Part shown: positions 1-5,275 of the stretch, one piece after another | Position numbering within the stretch: the stretch's first letter is position 1 | Layout of the letters: every line of letters begins with the position of its first letter | The notes under the pieces: model-generated | Databases searched by the model: none | Told to the model about the DNA's origin: nothing | Seen by the model: only the letters and a program-made list of their open reading frames with translations | Assembly (NCBI GenBank): GCA_015068175.1 | Contig: SVLA01000055.1 | Span: 1 to 12,044, forward strand | Length of the DNA stretch: 12,044 bases | Reading direction: 5' to 3' | From: Oscillospiraceae bacterium | GTDB lineage: Bacteria; Bacillota_A; Clostridia; Oscillospirales; Oscillospiraceae | Made by a program: the position numbers and the translations under genes

Positions 1-173
1 AAGCCTTCTCCTGGAGGTGGTGCTCCGCGCAGCGGATCAAAATCCCAATGATTGCCGGGGGCAATCATACCTTATCAAATAGGTGCCCCCGCAGGGGGCG
101 GATGTGGTGTAGCCCCGCAGGGGCGTTACAATGGCGGTCATCCAACCGCGGGGCGGAAAACAGCCGGCGCCCT
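1..173. repeat. Copy 1 of a long intergenic direct repeat with three GC-rich hairpins
   Basis: Positions 1-134 match 4539-4672 in the same orientation with a single mismatch (128 versus 4666). Weaker ungapped similarity continues to about 173, which is where the stop codon of the neighbouring U32 gene lies. The copy may extend past the left edge of the window. It contains three small perfect hairpins: GATTGCC/GGCAATC at 50-66, GCCCCC/GGGGGC at 85-99 and GCCCC/GGGGC at 112-124, each with a 3-base loop. Lying just past the stop of the minus-strand U32 gene, these could slow or end transcription, but no T-run follows them. Open frames reading through the repeat share an N-terminus between the two copies only because the DNA is repeated, so I do not call them genes. 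Confidence 0.9.
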
Positions 174-2254
174 TATTCCAGGCCCCGCAGGTACAGGCCA
201 CGGGTACAGGAACCGGGGTCGAAGGGGTGGGGATTGGAGACACTGGACAGCACCTGGTCCACCTCCCGGGGATTTTCCGTGGTGAAATACAGCCGAACGG
301 CCCACAGACCCAGCTTGGCCAGGTCGTTCTGCCGGTCCAGCCAGTTCAGTTTTTTGCCGTTGAGGACCACGGTGCGGCATTTTTCGCCGTCCCGGATCAG
401 GTGGAAATCGGCGCCGGTGCGGTCCGTCAGCTTGCCGTTGCCCAGGCCGCAGGTGCAGCTTCCGGTGCGGTTGCGGAATACGCAGTTTTCCGTGATCATC
501 AGGGGCAGACGGCCATAGGCGAAGATCTCACAATCCACTGCCTTGCTCACATCCCGGATCTGGGGCAGAGTCATTTCAAAACTCAGGGTGGCCGAGCGCA
601 TGCCCAGCTCCTTCATCAGGCTCATGGAGCCGGAATTGTACAGATTCAATCCGAAATCGCCCCGGGCCATCATACCGGCTTCCCGGGCAATGAGGACCAG
701 GCCCACGTTGCCCACCAGCACTTCCCGGACGCCCATGTCCTTCACGGTCCGTAGTTCCGCTTTGAGCTGTTCCAGCTCGCTGTCATGGACGATCCGGGGC
801 AAAACGGCGGCCACATGGACCTTGCGGGCCAATTCGTGGCAGAAAATGGGGTCCTGGGACAGAATATGCAGGGGCACATAGACCACTTCCGGCCGCATTT
901 TCAGCAGCCGCGGGGTGATCTGCTCCTTGGTCGTGACCTGGACGGTGATGGCGGGGGCCCCTTTCCGGCCGGGAACATGGCTCCATTTGTCGGGCCGATG
1001 GAGGGCCGGCGCGGTCCGCCGGGCCCGCAGGGCCGTCAGTTGGGCCAAAGCATCCCGGCGCATGCCGTTGATGTCGGCGGCGGAGAGGGTCATACCCTCC
1101 TGGATCTGGGAAGTGACGGCGCCGCAGAGGAAGGGGGTGCCGCCGCATTTTTCCAGCCGGGCGGCCAGATCCTCCCGGGTCAGGGGCTGACGGCGGGCCA
1201 CCTGGGCGGCGGGGCCCAGAATGGTCACGGTGCGGCCCTCGGGGTCCGTTACCGTGAGGCTTGTCCGCTCAGCGGAGATCACGGCGTCGAATTCCACCCG
1301 GACACGGCCGTTTTCGGCTCCTTCGTAGGTCTGGCGGATGGCCTGGAGCCATTTTTGGTCGTCATATTTATCCTCCCGGATGCCGAACATCTCCGGGCCG
1401 GTGCGTCCGGTGAAATAACCGTCGGTGAAGCCCTGGCGGTTGAAGGCGGCGGTGAGGGTGTCCATCATTTCCCGGGTCACCACGCCTTTGTCCAGGGCGG
1501 TGCGGTAGACGGAGGTGACGGCAGCCACATATTCCGGCCGCTTCATGCGGCCTTCCAGCTTCAATGAGGCCACGCCCATGTTCTGCAGCTCCTGCAGATA
1601 GTGGATCAGGCAGTTGTCCTTCAGGCTCAGGGGGTGCTTGTTTTCCCAACGGCCGTAGCCGTAGCTCTGGCGGCAGGGCTGGGCGCAGCGGCCCCGGTTG
1701 CCGGACCGGCCACCGATGGCGGCGGAGAGGTAGCATTGGCCGGAATAGCCCATGCACAGAGCGCCGTGGCCGAATACTTCGATCTCCATGGGGCTGTTCT
1801 GGCAGATGTAGTGGATCTGGGCCCGGTCCAGCTCCCGGCTCAGGACAACCCGGCTCATGCCCAGGGCGGCGCAGAACAACACGCCGGACAGAGAATGGAC
1901 GGTGATCTGGGTGGAGCCGTGGACGGGGACATCGGGGGCGATCCGGCGGCAGAGCTGCACCACCCCCAGGTCCTGGACGATGAATGCGTCCACACCGGCG
2001 GAAGCTGCCTGGCGGATGAGGGTGATGACCTCCGGCACTTCCCGGTCGGACACCAGGGTATTTAAGGTCAGATGGACCCGAACGCCACGGATATGGCAGT
2101 ACTTGACGGCTTCGGTCAGCATCTGGACGGTGAAATTTTTGGCGCCCTGACGGGCGTTGAAGATGCCGCTGCCCAGGTATACCGCGTCGGCGCCGTTGCG
2201 GACGGCGGCCTGCAGCGCTTCCATGGACCCGGCGGGTGCTAACAGTTCCAGCAT
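173..2254 (-). CDS. U32-family protein with DUF3656-like middle region (RlhA/TrhP-type RNA hydroxylation enzyme, annotated as collagenase-like peptidase)
   Basis: The 693-residue product opens with LELLAPAG, a typical U32 start. It carries the U32 signature at about 159-177 (E-x-F-x2-G-A-L-C-x4-G-x-C-x-L-S). Cys167, Cys174, Cys190 and Cys194 form the four-cysteine set that binds a 4Fe-4S cluster in studied U32 proteins (UbiU/UbiV). Relatives of this length, such as E. coli RlhA, hydroxylate C2501 of 23S rRNA; the shorter TrhP proteins act in tRNA U34 hydroxylation. The peptidase name is historical. The C-terminal part repeats the module in degenerate form (E-x-F-x-Y-G-R near 576-582) with more cysteines at about 591, 600, 602 and 626, and ends in a TRGLYLRG tail. 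The start at 2254 was chosen because GGAG lies 9 bases upstream. An ATG at 2260 is possible but only 3 bases from the SD. Family is certain; the exact RNA substrate is inference. Confidence 0.9.
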   Translation of the reverse strand: MLELLAPAGSMEALQAAVRNGADAVYLGSGIFNARQGAKNFTVQMLTEAVKYCHIRGVRVHLTLNTLVSDREVPEVITLIRQAASAGVDAFIVQDLGVVQLCRRIAPDVPVHGSTQITVHSLSGVLFCAALGMSRVVLSRELDRAQIHYICQNSPMEIEVFGHGALCMGYSGQCYLSAAIGGRSGNRGRCAQPCRQSYGYGRWENKHPLSLKDNCLIHYLQELQNMGVASLKLEGRMKRPEYVAAVTSVYRTALDKGVVTREMMDTLTAAFNRQGFTDGYFTGRTGPEMFGIREDKYDDQKWLQAIRQTYEGAENGRVRVEFDAVISAERTSLTVTDPEGRTVTILGPAAQVARRQPLTREDLAARLEKCGGTPFLCGAVTSQIQEGMTLSAADINGMRRDALAQLTALRARRTAPALHRPDKWSHVPGRKGAPAITVQVTTKEQITPRLLKMRPEVVYVPLHILSQDPIFCHELARKVHVAAVLPRIVHDSELEQLKAELRTVKDMGVREVLVGNVGLVLIAREAGMMARGDFGLNLYNSGSMSLMKELGMRSATLSFEMTLPQIRDVSKAVDCEIFAYGRLPLMITENCVFRNRTGSCTCGLGNGKLTDRTGADFHLIRDGEKCRTVVLNGKKLNWLDRQNDLAKLGLWAVRLYFTTENPREVDQVLSSVSNPHPFDPGSCTRGLYLRGLE

Positions 2255-2287
2255 AGGCATTTTCTCCAGTATGGCATACTTATAAGC

Positions 2288-2316
2288 ATTATACCACAAC
2301 ACCGGCCCAAGTTCCA
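2288..2316 (-). promoter_or_regulatory. Probable sigma-A promoter of the U32 gene
   Basis: On the minus strand a perfect TATAAT (2288-2293) is preceded by TGG, giving an extended -10. A weak -35 (TGGAAC, 2311-2316) lies 17 bp upstream. The leader to the ATG at 2254 would be about 27 bases and includes the GGAG ribosome binding site. Confidence 0.65.
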
Positions 2317-2389
2317 GTACGAGAACGGAATTTTTCAAAAAATTCAAAATTTGCAAAGCCAAACCTCTGCCCTGCAATTACTGTCGTAG

Positions 2390-2409
2390 GGGCGATTCAT
2401 GAATCGCCC
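2390..2409. repeat. Perfect 20-bp palindrome
   Basis: GGGCGATTCA followed by its exact reverse complement, centred on TCATGA between 2399 and 2400. It sits about 75-95 bases upstream of the U32 -35 region. Similar GTAGGGGCG-type palindromes recur in gut Clostridia genomes, so an interspersed repeat is more likely than an operator. Confidence 0.75.
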
Positions 2410-2438
2410 GCATGGCGGCCTGCGGCCGTAAAGTGGTA

Positions 2439-2632
2439 AATTGGGGTTTATCGCGCCGGCGCGGGAGCGCCCAAGAGCTTCTCCCTGGGGAGAAGCTGTC
2501 AAAAATCGGCACCTCGAAACCGATTTTTGACTGATGAGGGGGCTCTTTTCCTGATTGTATCCCCTCATCCGGCCCTTTGGGCCACCTTCCCCCCAGGGGG
2601 AAGGTTTTGGAACAGCGCGATAAACTGGAATT
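2439..2632. mobile_element. 194-bp MITE-like element: terminal inverted repeats around four nested hairpins
   Basis: The ends form an 18-bp inverted repeat matching at 15 positions. The left end is AATT-GGG-GTTTATCGCGC (2439-2456). The right end is GCGCGATAAAC-TGG-AATT (2615-2632), whose inner 11 bases are an exact inverse of the left. Inside lie AGCTTCTCC/GGAGAAGCT (2476-2497), a 12-bp stem GTCAAAAATCGG/CCGATTTTTGAC (2498-2531), GATGAGGGG/CCCCTCATC (2533-2569) and an ACCTTCCC-type stem (2584-2605). It encodes no protein. The structure fits a non-autonomous palindromic element. I see no clear target-site duplication, so mobility is inference. Confidence 0.6.
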
Positions 2633-2652
2633 GGGTCTTTTTTGACAGACTG

Positions 2653-2676
2653 AAGGGAGGGTCCAGACCCTCCCTT
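2653..2676. repeat. Strong inverted repeat past the thiN stop, possible terminator
   Basis: AAGGGAGGGTC (2653-2663) and GACCCTCCCTT (2666-2676) are perfect inverse copies around two bases, giving at least a 10-bp GC-rich stem. It lies 14 bases past the stop of thiN. Neither strand shows the T-run of a classical intrinsic terminator right after the stem, so a terminator role is only possible. Confidence 0.55.
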
Positions 2677-2690
2677 ACATTATATATAGA

Positions 2691-3323
2691 TCAATCCCGC
2701 GCGGGCAGGCCGTTTTTTCGGTGCCACAGCACCAGCAAACTGCCGTCATCCACACGGACCGTGGCGTCCCGGCCCACGAAATGATTGCTGACCCCCAGGG
2801 GGAAACCGGCGCTGAGGGTGCCGTTCTCCAATTCGTACTGCACGCCCTGCAGCGTCACGCCCCGGGCCGGCGCCCCCAGGCAGAACACGGACAGGATCCC
2901 TTCCGCATCCCGGGGGAAGTGCAGGGCGCCGTTTTTCACCACAGTTACCAGGGTGTCGGCCCCCACCAGGTAGCCGAAGGCGCCGTGGTCCGCCAAAAAC
3001 TGCAGGGTCTGGAAATTGGCCACCGTGTGGTCCAGCCGGGGACCGTCCAGGGCGCCGTACAGTATAAATTCCTTATATCCCCGCTCCAGGCCCAGCCGCA
3101 CTGCCAGCATGGAGTCCGTGTCGTCCTTTTCCACGGGATAGACCGTGGCCCCCGCCGGCACATACCCCAGGGAGTCGAAATCCCCCAGGATCACATGGGG
3201 CGGATGCTGTTTATGGATCAGGTGGCGCAGGCCGCCGTCGGCGGCGATGATCAGGTCCGACGGCTGGGGATCCCGGAGCATCCCGTCAAAACCTGCCGCG
3301 CAGAAGATCAGACATTTTCCCAT
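2691..3323 (-). CDS. thiN: Thiamine pyrophosphokinase (thiamine diphosphokinase)
   Basis: The 210-residue cytosolic enzyme transfers pyrophosphate from ATP to thiamine, giving the cofactor thiamine diphosphate. Family motifs appear in order: ADGG (28-31), GDFDS (47-51), KDDTD (66-70), GPRLDH (94-99, the Mg/ATP site usually seen as GGRxDH) and GVSN (177-180, thiamine side). The length is normal for the bacterial family. ATG 3323 was chosen because AAGGAG lies 8 bases upstream; the in-frame GTG at 3332 overlaps that ribosome binding site and cannot be the start. In many Firmicutes thiN follows rsgA and rpe; here it stands apart from them. It starts 36 bases past the small HTH gene and has its own promoter. 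No TPP riboswitch fits in the short leader. Confidence 0.95.
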   Translation of the reverse strand: MGKCLIFCAAGFDGMLRDPQPSDLIIAADGGLRHLIHKQHPPHVILGDFDSLGYVPAGATVYPVEKDDTDSMLAVRLGLERGYKEFILYGALDGPRLDHTVANFQTLQFLADHGAFGYLVGADTLVTVVKNGALHFPRDAEGILSVFCLGAPARGVTLQGVQYELENGTLSAGFPLGVSNHFVGRDATVRVDDGSLLVLWHRKNGLPARD

Positions 3324-3343
3324 TCTTCTCACTCCTTTTTGCC

Positions 3344-3371
3344 ATTATAGCACACTATTTCAATATTTCAA
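3344..3371 (-). promoter_or_regulatory. Promoter of thiN, overlapping the end of the upstream gene
   Basis: On the minus strand TTGAAA (3366-3371), a 16-bp spacer and a perfect TATAAT (3344-3349) preceded by TGC form a good extended -10 promoter. The -35 lies inside the last codons of the small HTH gene, whose stop is at 3360-3362. thiN can therefore be transcribed separately from the small operon as well as by read-through. Confidence 0.75.
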
Positions 3372-3602
3372 ATACCCCTTCAGAATTCGTTCCGCCCGCC
3401 GCAGGGTGCGGCAGACCGTGCTTTTGTTCACGCCCCGTTCCCGGGCCAGTTCCGTGATGGTCAGGCCACGGAAATAGTAACCCAGCAGGGCCTCCCGCTG
3501 CAGCGGCGTCAGTTCCTCCCGAATCACCCGGTTGATCCGGTCCCGCTGCTGTTCCGGCGGAAGCTGCAGCACCGCCGGGTCATCAGACAGTATACTTTTC
3601 AT
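3360..3602 (-). CDS. Small sigma-70 region 4-like helix-turn-helix protein
   Basis: The 80-residue protein is almost entirely a sigma-region-4-type DNA-binding unit. ELTPLQREALLGYYFRG (about 30-46) resembles region 4.1, and LTITELARERGVNKSTVCRTL (about 47-67) is a clear helix-turn-helix, followed by a basic tail. It has no region 2, so it cannot recruit the promoter -10 like a full sigma factor. Such proteins in phages and conjugative elements often act as small transcription regulators. ATG 3602 was chosen because AAGGGGG lies 9 bases upstream; upstream in-frame starts at 3623 and beyond fall deeper inside the preceding gene. It overlaps that gene by 20 bases in another frame, which suggests coupled translation. 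Its target is unknown. Confidence 0.85.
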   Translation of the reverse strand: MKSILSDDPAVLQLPPEQQRDRINRVIREELTPLQREALLGYYFRGLTITELARERGVNKSTVCRTLRRAERILKGYLKY

Positions 3603-3816
3603 TGCGATAATACCCCCTTTCATAGTACCTGGCCGTAAGCTCCGCCAGTTCATTCATTTCCGTCAGCATGGGCGTCAGCTCCGTGATCCGGCGCTGGATC
3701 TGCCATACCTCTTCCGGATCCTGGGCATGGGCCAGCTTCTGACGCAGAAGCCGCAGCCGACGGCGCAGCAGCAAGGCCGCCGCTTCGTAATCCTTGCTCA
3801 TCTCCCGCAGGGTCAT
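3583..3816 (-). CDS. Small coiled-coil protein of unknown function
   Basis: The 77-residue protein is highly charged and predicted helical from about residue 8 to 64 (repeated Leu with Arg/Glu), so it probably forms a coiled coil or helical hairpin. It ends in an aromatic tail, ARYYERGYYRNEKYTV. There is no signal peptide or membrane segment. AAAGGAG lies 6 bases before ATG 3816. Its ATG overlaps the TGA of the zinc-ribbon gene (ATGA), and its own end overlaps the start of the HTH gene by 20 bases, so the three are one translation unit. I do not recognise a named family. A partner or regulator of the downstream HTH protein is a guess from context. Confidence 0.8.
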   Translation of the reverse strand: MTLREMSKDYEAAALLLRRRLRLLRQKLAHAQDPEEVWQIQRRITELTPMLTEMNELAELTARYYERGYYRNEKYTV

Positions 3817-3944
3817 GGCGCGCTCCTTTCACAGCGGATGCAGTGCCACCCCGGTGGGTACACGGCGCCGCCGCAGCGGGGGCAAGGTTTTTCTTTCTGT
3901 CGTTGCGGGTCGGTATAGAGTACCGGCTCTATGGAAATCCCCAT
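3813..3944 (-). CDS. 43-residue zinc-ribbon miniprotein
   Basis: A short reading frame encodes 43 residues with CPRC at 21-24 and CIRC at 35-38, a CxxC-x10-CxxC pattern typical of a treble-clef or zinc-ribbon fold, and a GG right after the first pair. The start is well supported: GGAGGTG lies 9 bases before ATG 3944. The stop overlaps the next start as ATGA, giving 4-base coupling to the coiled-coil gene. Such ribbons bind nucleic acid or protein partners; which one is unknown. It is below the length cutoff of many gene finders and may be missing from annotation. The coding call rests on the ribosome binding site, coupling and paired CxxC motifs together. Confidence 0.8.
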   Translation of the reverse strand: MGISIEPVLYTDPQRQKEKPCPRCGGAVYPPGWHCIRCERSAP

Positions 3945-3977
3945 ATTTTTTTCCACCTCCTTTGTAGGGTCGTTTCC

Positions 3978-4000
3978 ATCATACTACACGGAGCGTGTAA
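3978..4000 (-). promoter_or_regulatory. Probable -10 and operator-like inverted repeat ahead of the small operon
   Basis: On the minus strand TATGAT (3978-3983) is a good -10 for the zinc-ribbon operon, giving a leader of about 27 bases. No good -35 is seen 16-18 bp upstream. The space where RNA polymerase would sit holds a perfect inverted repeat, TACACG-GAG-CGTGTA (3985-3999), and a further GTGTAA half-site lies at 4014-4019. A site of this size and place suits a dimeric XRE-family repressor, such as the divergent gene next door. Confidence 0.5.
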
Positions 4001-4053
4001 TTTACGTCGATTTGTGTAAATGACGGAATTCTTCTGTTTTTTTCTTTTTTGAT

Positions 4054-4063
4054 GTGTTATACT
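4054..4063 (+). promoter_or_regulatory. Probable promoter of the XRE regulator
   Basis: TATACT (4058-4063) preceded by TGT makes an extended -10 about 29 bases before the ATG at 4092. The T-rich stretch 4035-4050 covers the -35 position without a good hexamer. Confidence 0.55.
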
Positions 4064-4091
4064 GGGAAAAAACCACGGAGAGTGATCAAGG

Positions 4092-4433
4092 ATGTTAGGT
4101 GCAAGAATTGCCATGCTGCGGCGGGCCGCCGGCATGAGCCAGGCCCAACTGGCAAATGCGGCCGGGGTGAGTCCCAGCGCCATCGGAATGTATGAGCAGG
4201 GACGGCGGGAACCCTCCATCGAGACGTTGGTAGCCATGGCCGATATCTTGGGTGTGAGCCTGGACCTGCTGGTTCGGGGGAAACCGGAGACCCGGGGAGA
4301 TGAAACGGTGCTGAACCAACTGCTGCTGCGGCGGGTGACGGAGACGGATCTGCAACTGGACCGGCGGAGCCACCGGCCATTTTCACGGCAGGAGCTGGCG
4401 GTGCTGTTTGCCTCCATGCTGATGGAACCTTGA
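4092..4433 (+). CDS. XRE/Cro-CI family transcriptional regulator
   Basis: The 113-residue protein has an N-terminal HTH_3 domain (about 5-60). It carries the usual features: R-x-x-x-GMSQAQLA (helix 2), AGVSPSAIGMYEQGRREPS (recognition helix and the E-x-G-R-R-x-P turn), and LVAMADILGVSLDLLVRG. The C-terminal 50 residues are helical and unassigned, too short for a ligand or peptidase domain. It lies divergent to the three-gene small operon with a 147-base shared upstream region that holds an inverted repeat, so auto-control and control of the operon are likely by analogy with phage and mobile-element regulators. GGAG lies 11 bases before the start, a slightly long spacing. Downstream is a repeat, so it is probably transcribed alone. 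Confidence 0.9.
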   Translation: MLGARIAMLRRAAGMSQAQLANAAGVSPSAIGMYEQGRREPSIETLVAMADILGVSLDLLVRGKPETRGDETVLNQLLLRRVTETDLQLDRRSHRPFSRQELAVLFASMLMEP

Positions 4434-4777
4434 CCTTTTGGGGCGGGTGTGGTACATTTTTGGTAAGGAGCACCCCTTGCCTCCCCCTCTGGGAGAGGTA
4501 GTGCAAATCTCCGATTTGCACCGGAGAGAGCAGCACCAAAGCCTTCTCCTGGAGGTGGTGCTCCGCGCAGCGGATCAAAATCCCAATGATTGCCGGGGGC
4601 AATCATACCTTATCAAATAGGTGCCCCCGCAGGGGGCGGATGTGGTGTAGCCCCGCAGGGGCGTTGCAATGGTGGATTTCCAACAGAGCGGCGGGAGCCA
4701 GCCGGTGCCCTACAGAAGGGTAGTGGGTCGAGGCGCTCTGCGTTGCTTTGGAGAACGAAAAATCAGGAGAGATCATC
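4434..4777. other. 344-base intergenic region made mostly of repeat DNA
   Basis: Between the XRE gene and tadA. Positions 4480-4538 hold a hairpin-rich stretch, including GTGCAAATC/GATTTGCAC at 4501-4521 with a 3-base loop. This is followed at once by copy 2 of the long direct repeat (4539-4672) and its degraded extension to about 4711. I could not find a convincing promoter for tadA in the last 65 bases. Transcription may start inside or before the repeat. Confidence 0.75.
4539..4711. repeat. Copy 2 of the long intergenic direct repeat
   Basis: Positions 4539-4672 match 1-134 with one mismatch, in the same orientation. Ungapped weaker similarity runs on to about 4711. It carries the same three hairpins at offsets of 4538 from copy 1. 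The two copies flank the U32, thiN, small-operon and XRE genes, so recombination between them could delete or loop out about 4.5 kb. Confidence 0.9.
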
Positions 4778-5275
4778 ATGAATGACGAACTGTACATGAA
4801 TATGGCCCTGGAGTTGGCCCGGGAAGCGGCTGCCGAGGGCGAAGTGCCGGTGGGGTGCGTCATCGTCCGGGGGGACCGGGTGGTGGGCCGCGGCCGGAAC
4901 CGCCGGGAAACTGCCAAACAAGCCCTGGCCCATGCGGAGATCGAGGCCATTGCCGAAGCCTGCCGGGAATTGGGCGGCTGGCGGCTGTGGGACTGCACCC
5001 TCTATGTCACCCTGGAACCCTGCGCCATGTGCGCCGGCGCCATCCTCAACGCCCGGCTCCGCCGGGTGGTCTACGGCGCGTCGGATCGGAAGTATGGGGC
5101 GGTCCGGTCGGTGTGCGCTCTGTTTTCCATGGATTTCAACCACCATCCGGCGGTGGAATGCGGTATTTTGGAGGAGGAATGTGCTCAACTGATGACCGAA
5201 TTTTTTCAAAATCTGCGCTTGGAACTGCGCAGCCGCCCCAAGTGGAAAAAACCCAGCGAAGGAGAAGGACTATGA
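4778..5275 (+). CDS. tadA: tRNA-specific adenosine-34 deaminase
   Basis: The 165-residue cytosolic enzyme deaminates A34 to inosine at the wobble position of tRNA-Arg(ACG), letting one tRNA read several CGN codons. Zinc-site motifs are complete: HAE at 52-54 (His ligand and proton-shuttling Glu) and PCAMC at 81-85 (two Cys ligands). N-terminal MxxALELAREAAAEGEVPVGCVIV is typical of TadA. Length is normal. ATG 4778 was chosen because AGGAGA lies 7 bases upstream; an in-frame TTG at 4748 has no such site. The end overlaps the start of spoIIP as ATGA, so the two are translationally coupled. The usual Firmicute neighbours dnaX and the SRP RNA gene are not next to it. Confidence 0.97.
   Translation: MNDELYMNMALELAREAAAEGEVPVGCVIVRGDRVVGRGRNRRETAKQALAHAEIEAIAEACRELGGWRLWDCTLYVTLEPCAMCAGAILNARLRRVVYGASDRKYGAVRSVCALFSMDFNHHPAVECGILEEECAQLMTEFFQNLRLELRSRPKWKKPSEGEGL

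Larger units (their letters stand above)
2255..2690. other. 436-base intergenic region, repeat-rich, no gene
   Basis: This gap lies between two minus-strand genes. It holds, in order, the U32 promoter, a 20-bp perfect palindrome (2390-2409), a 194-bp element with terminal inverted repeats (2439-2632) and a strong inverted repeat just past the thiN stop (2653-2676). The open frame running 2344-2568 on the minus strand passes through the repeats and resembles no protein I know, so it is not called. Confidence 0.8.

Noticed and set aside
52..285. Pair of open frames with the same N-terminus at 52 and 4590
   Set aside because: The shared residues come only from the DNA repeat; the frames diverge where the repeat ends, and neither has a ribosome binding site.
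2344..2568. 74-residue minus-strand frame upstream of the U32 gene
   Set aside because: It runs through the palindromic element and promoter, has no domain, and has no supporting start signals.
3333..3359. TPP riboswitch considered upstream of thiN
   Set aside because: The leader is too short and lacks the conserved TPP-aptamer core; the space is taken by a promoter and ribosome binding site.
4501..4521. Hairpin considered as a terminator of the XRE gene
   Set aside because: The stem is good, but it is about 70 bases past the stop and no T-run follows.
1..4711. Direct repeats considered as attachment sites of an integrated element
   Set aside because: The enclosed block has no integrase or recombinase, and contains the ordinary genes thiN and U32. 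Repeats of this hairpin type more likely belong to an interspersed family.
4855..5271. N-terminal extension of the spoIIP frame back through tadA
   Set aside because: It covers tadA in another frame and its translation is a Pro/Arg/Gly-rich shadow. The ATG at 5272 has a ribosome binding site and leads straight into a membrane anchor.
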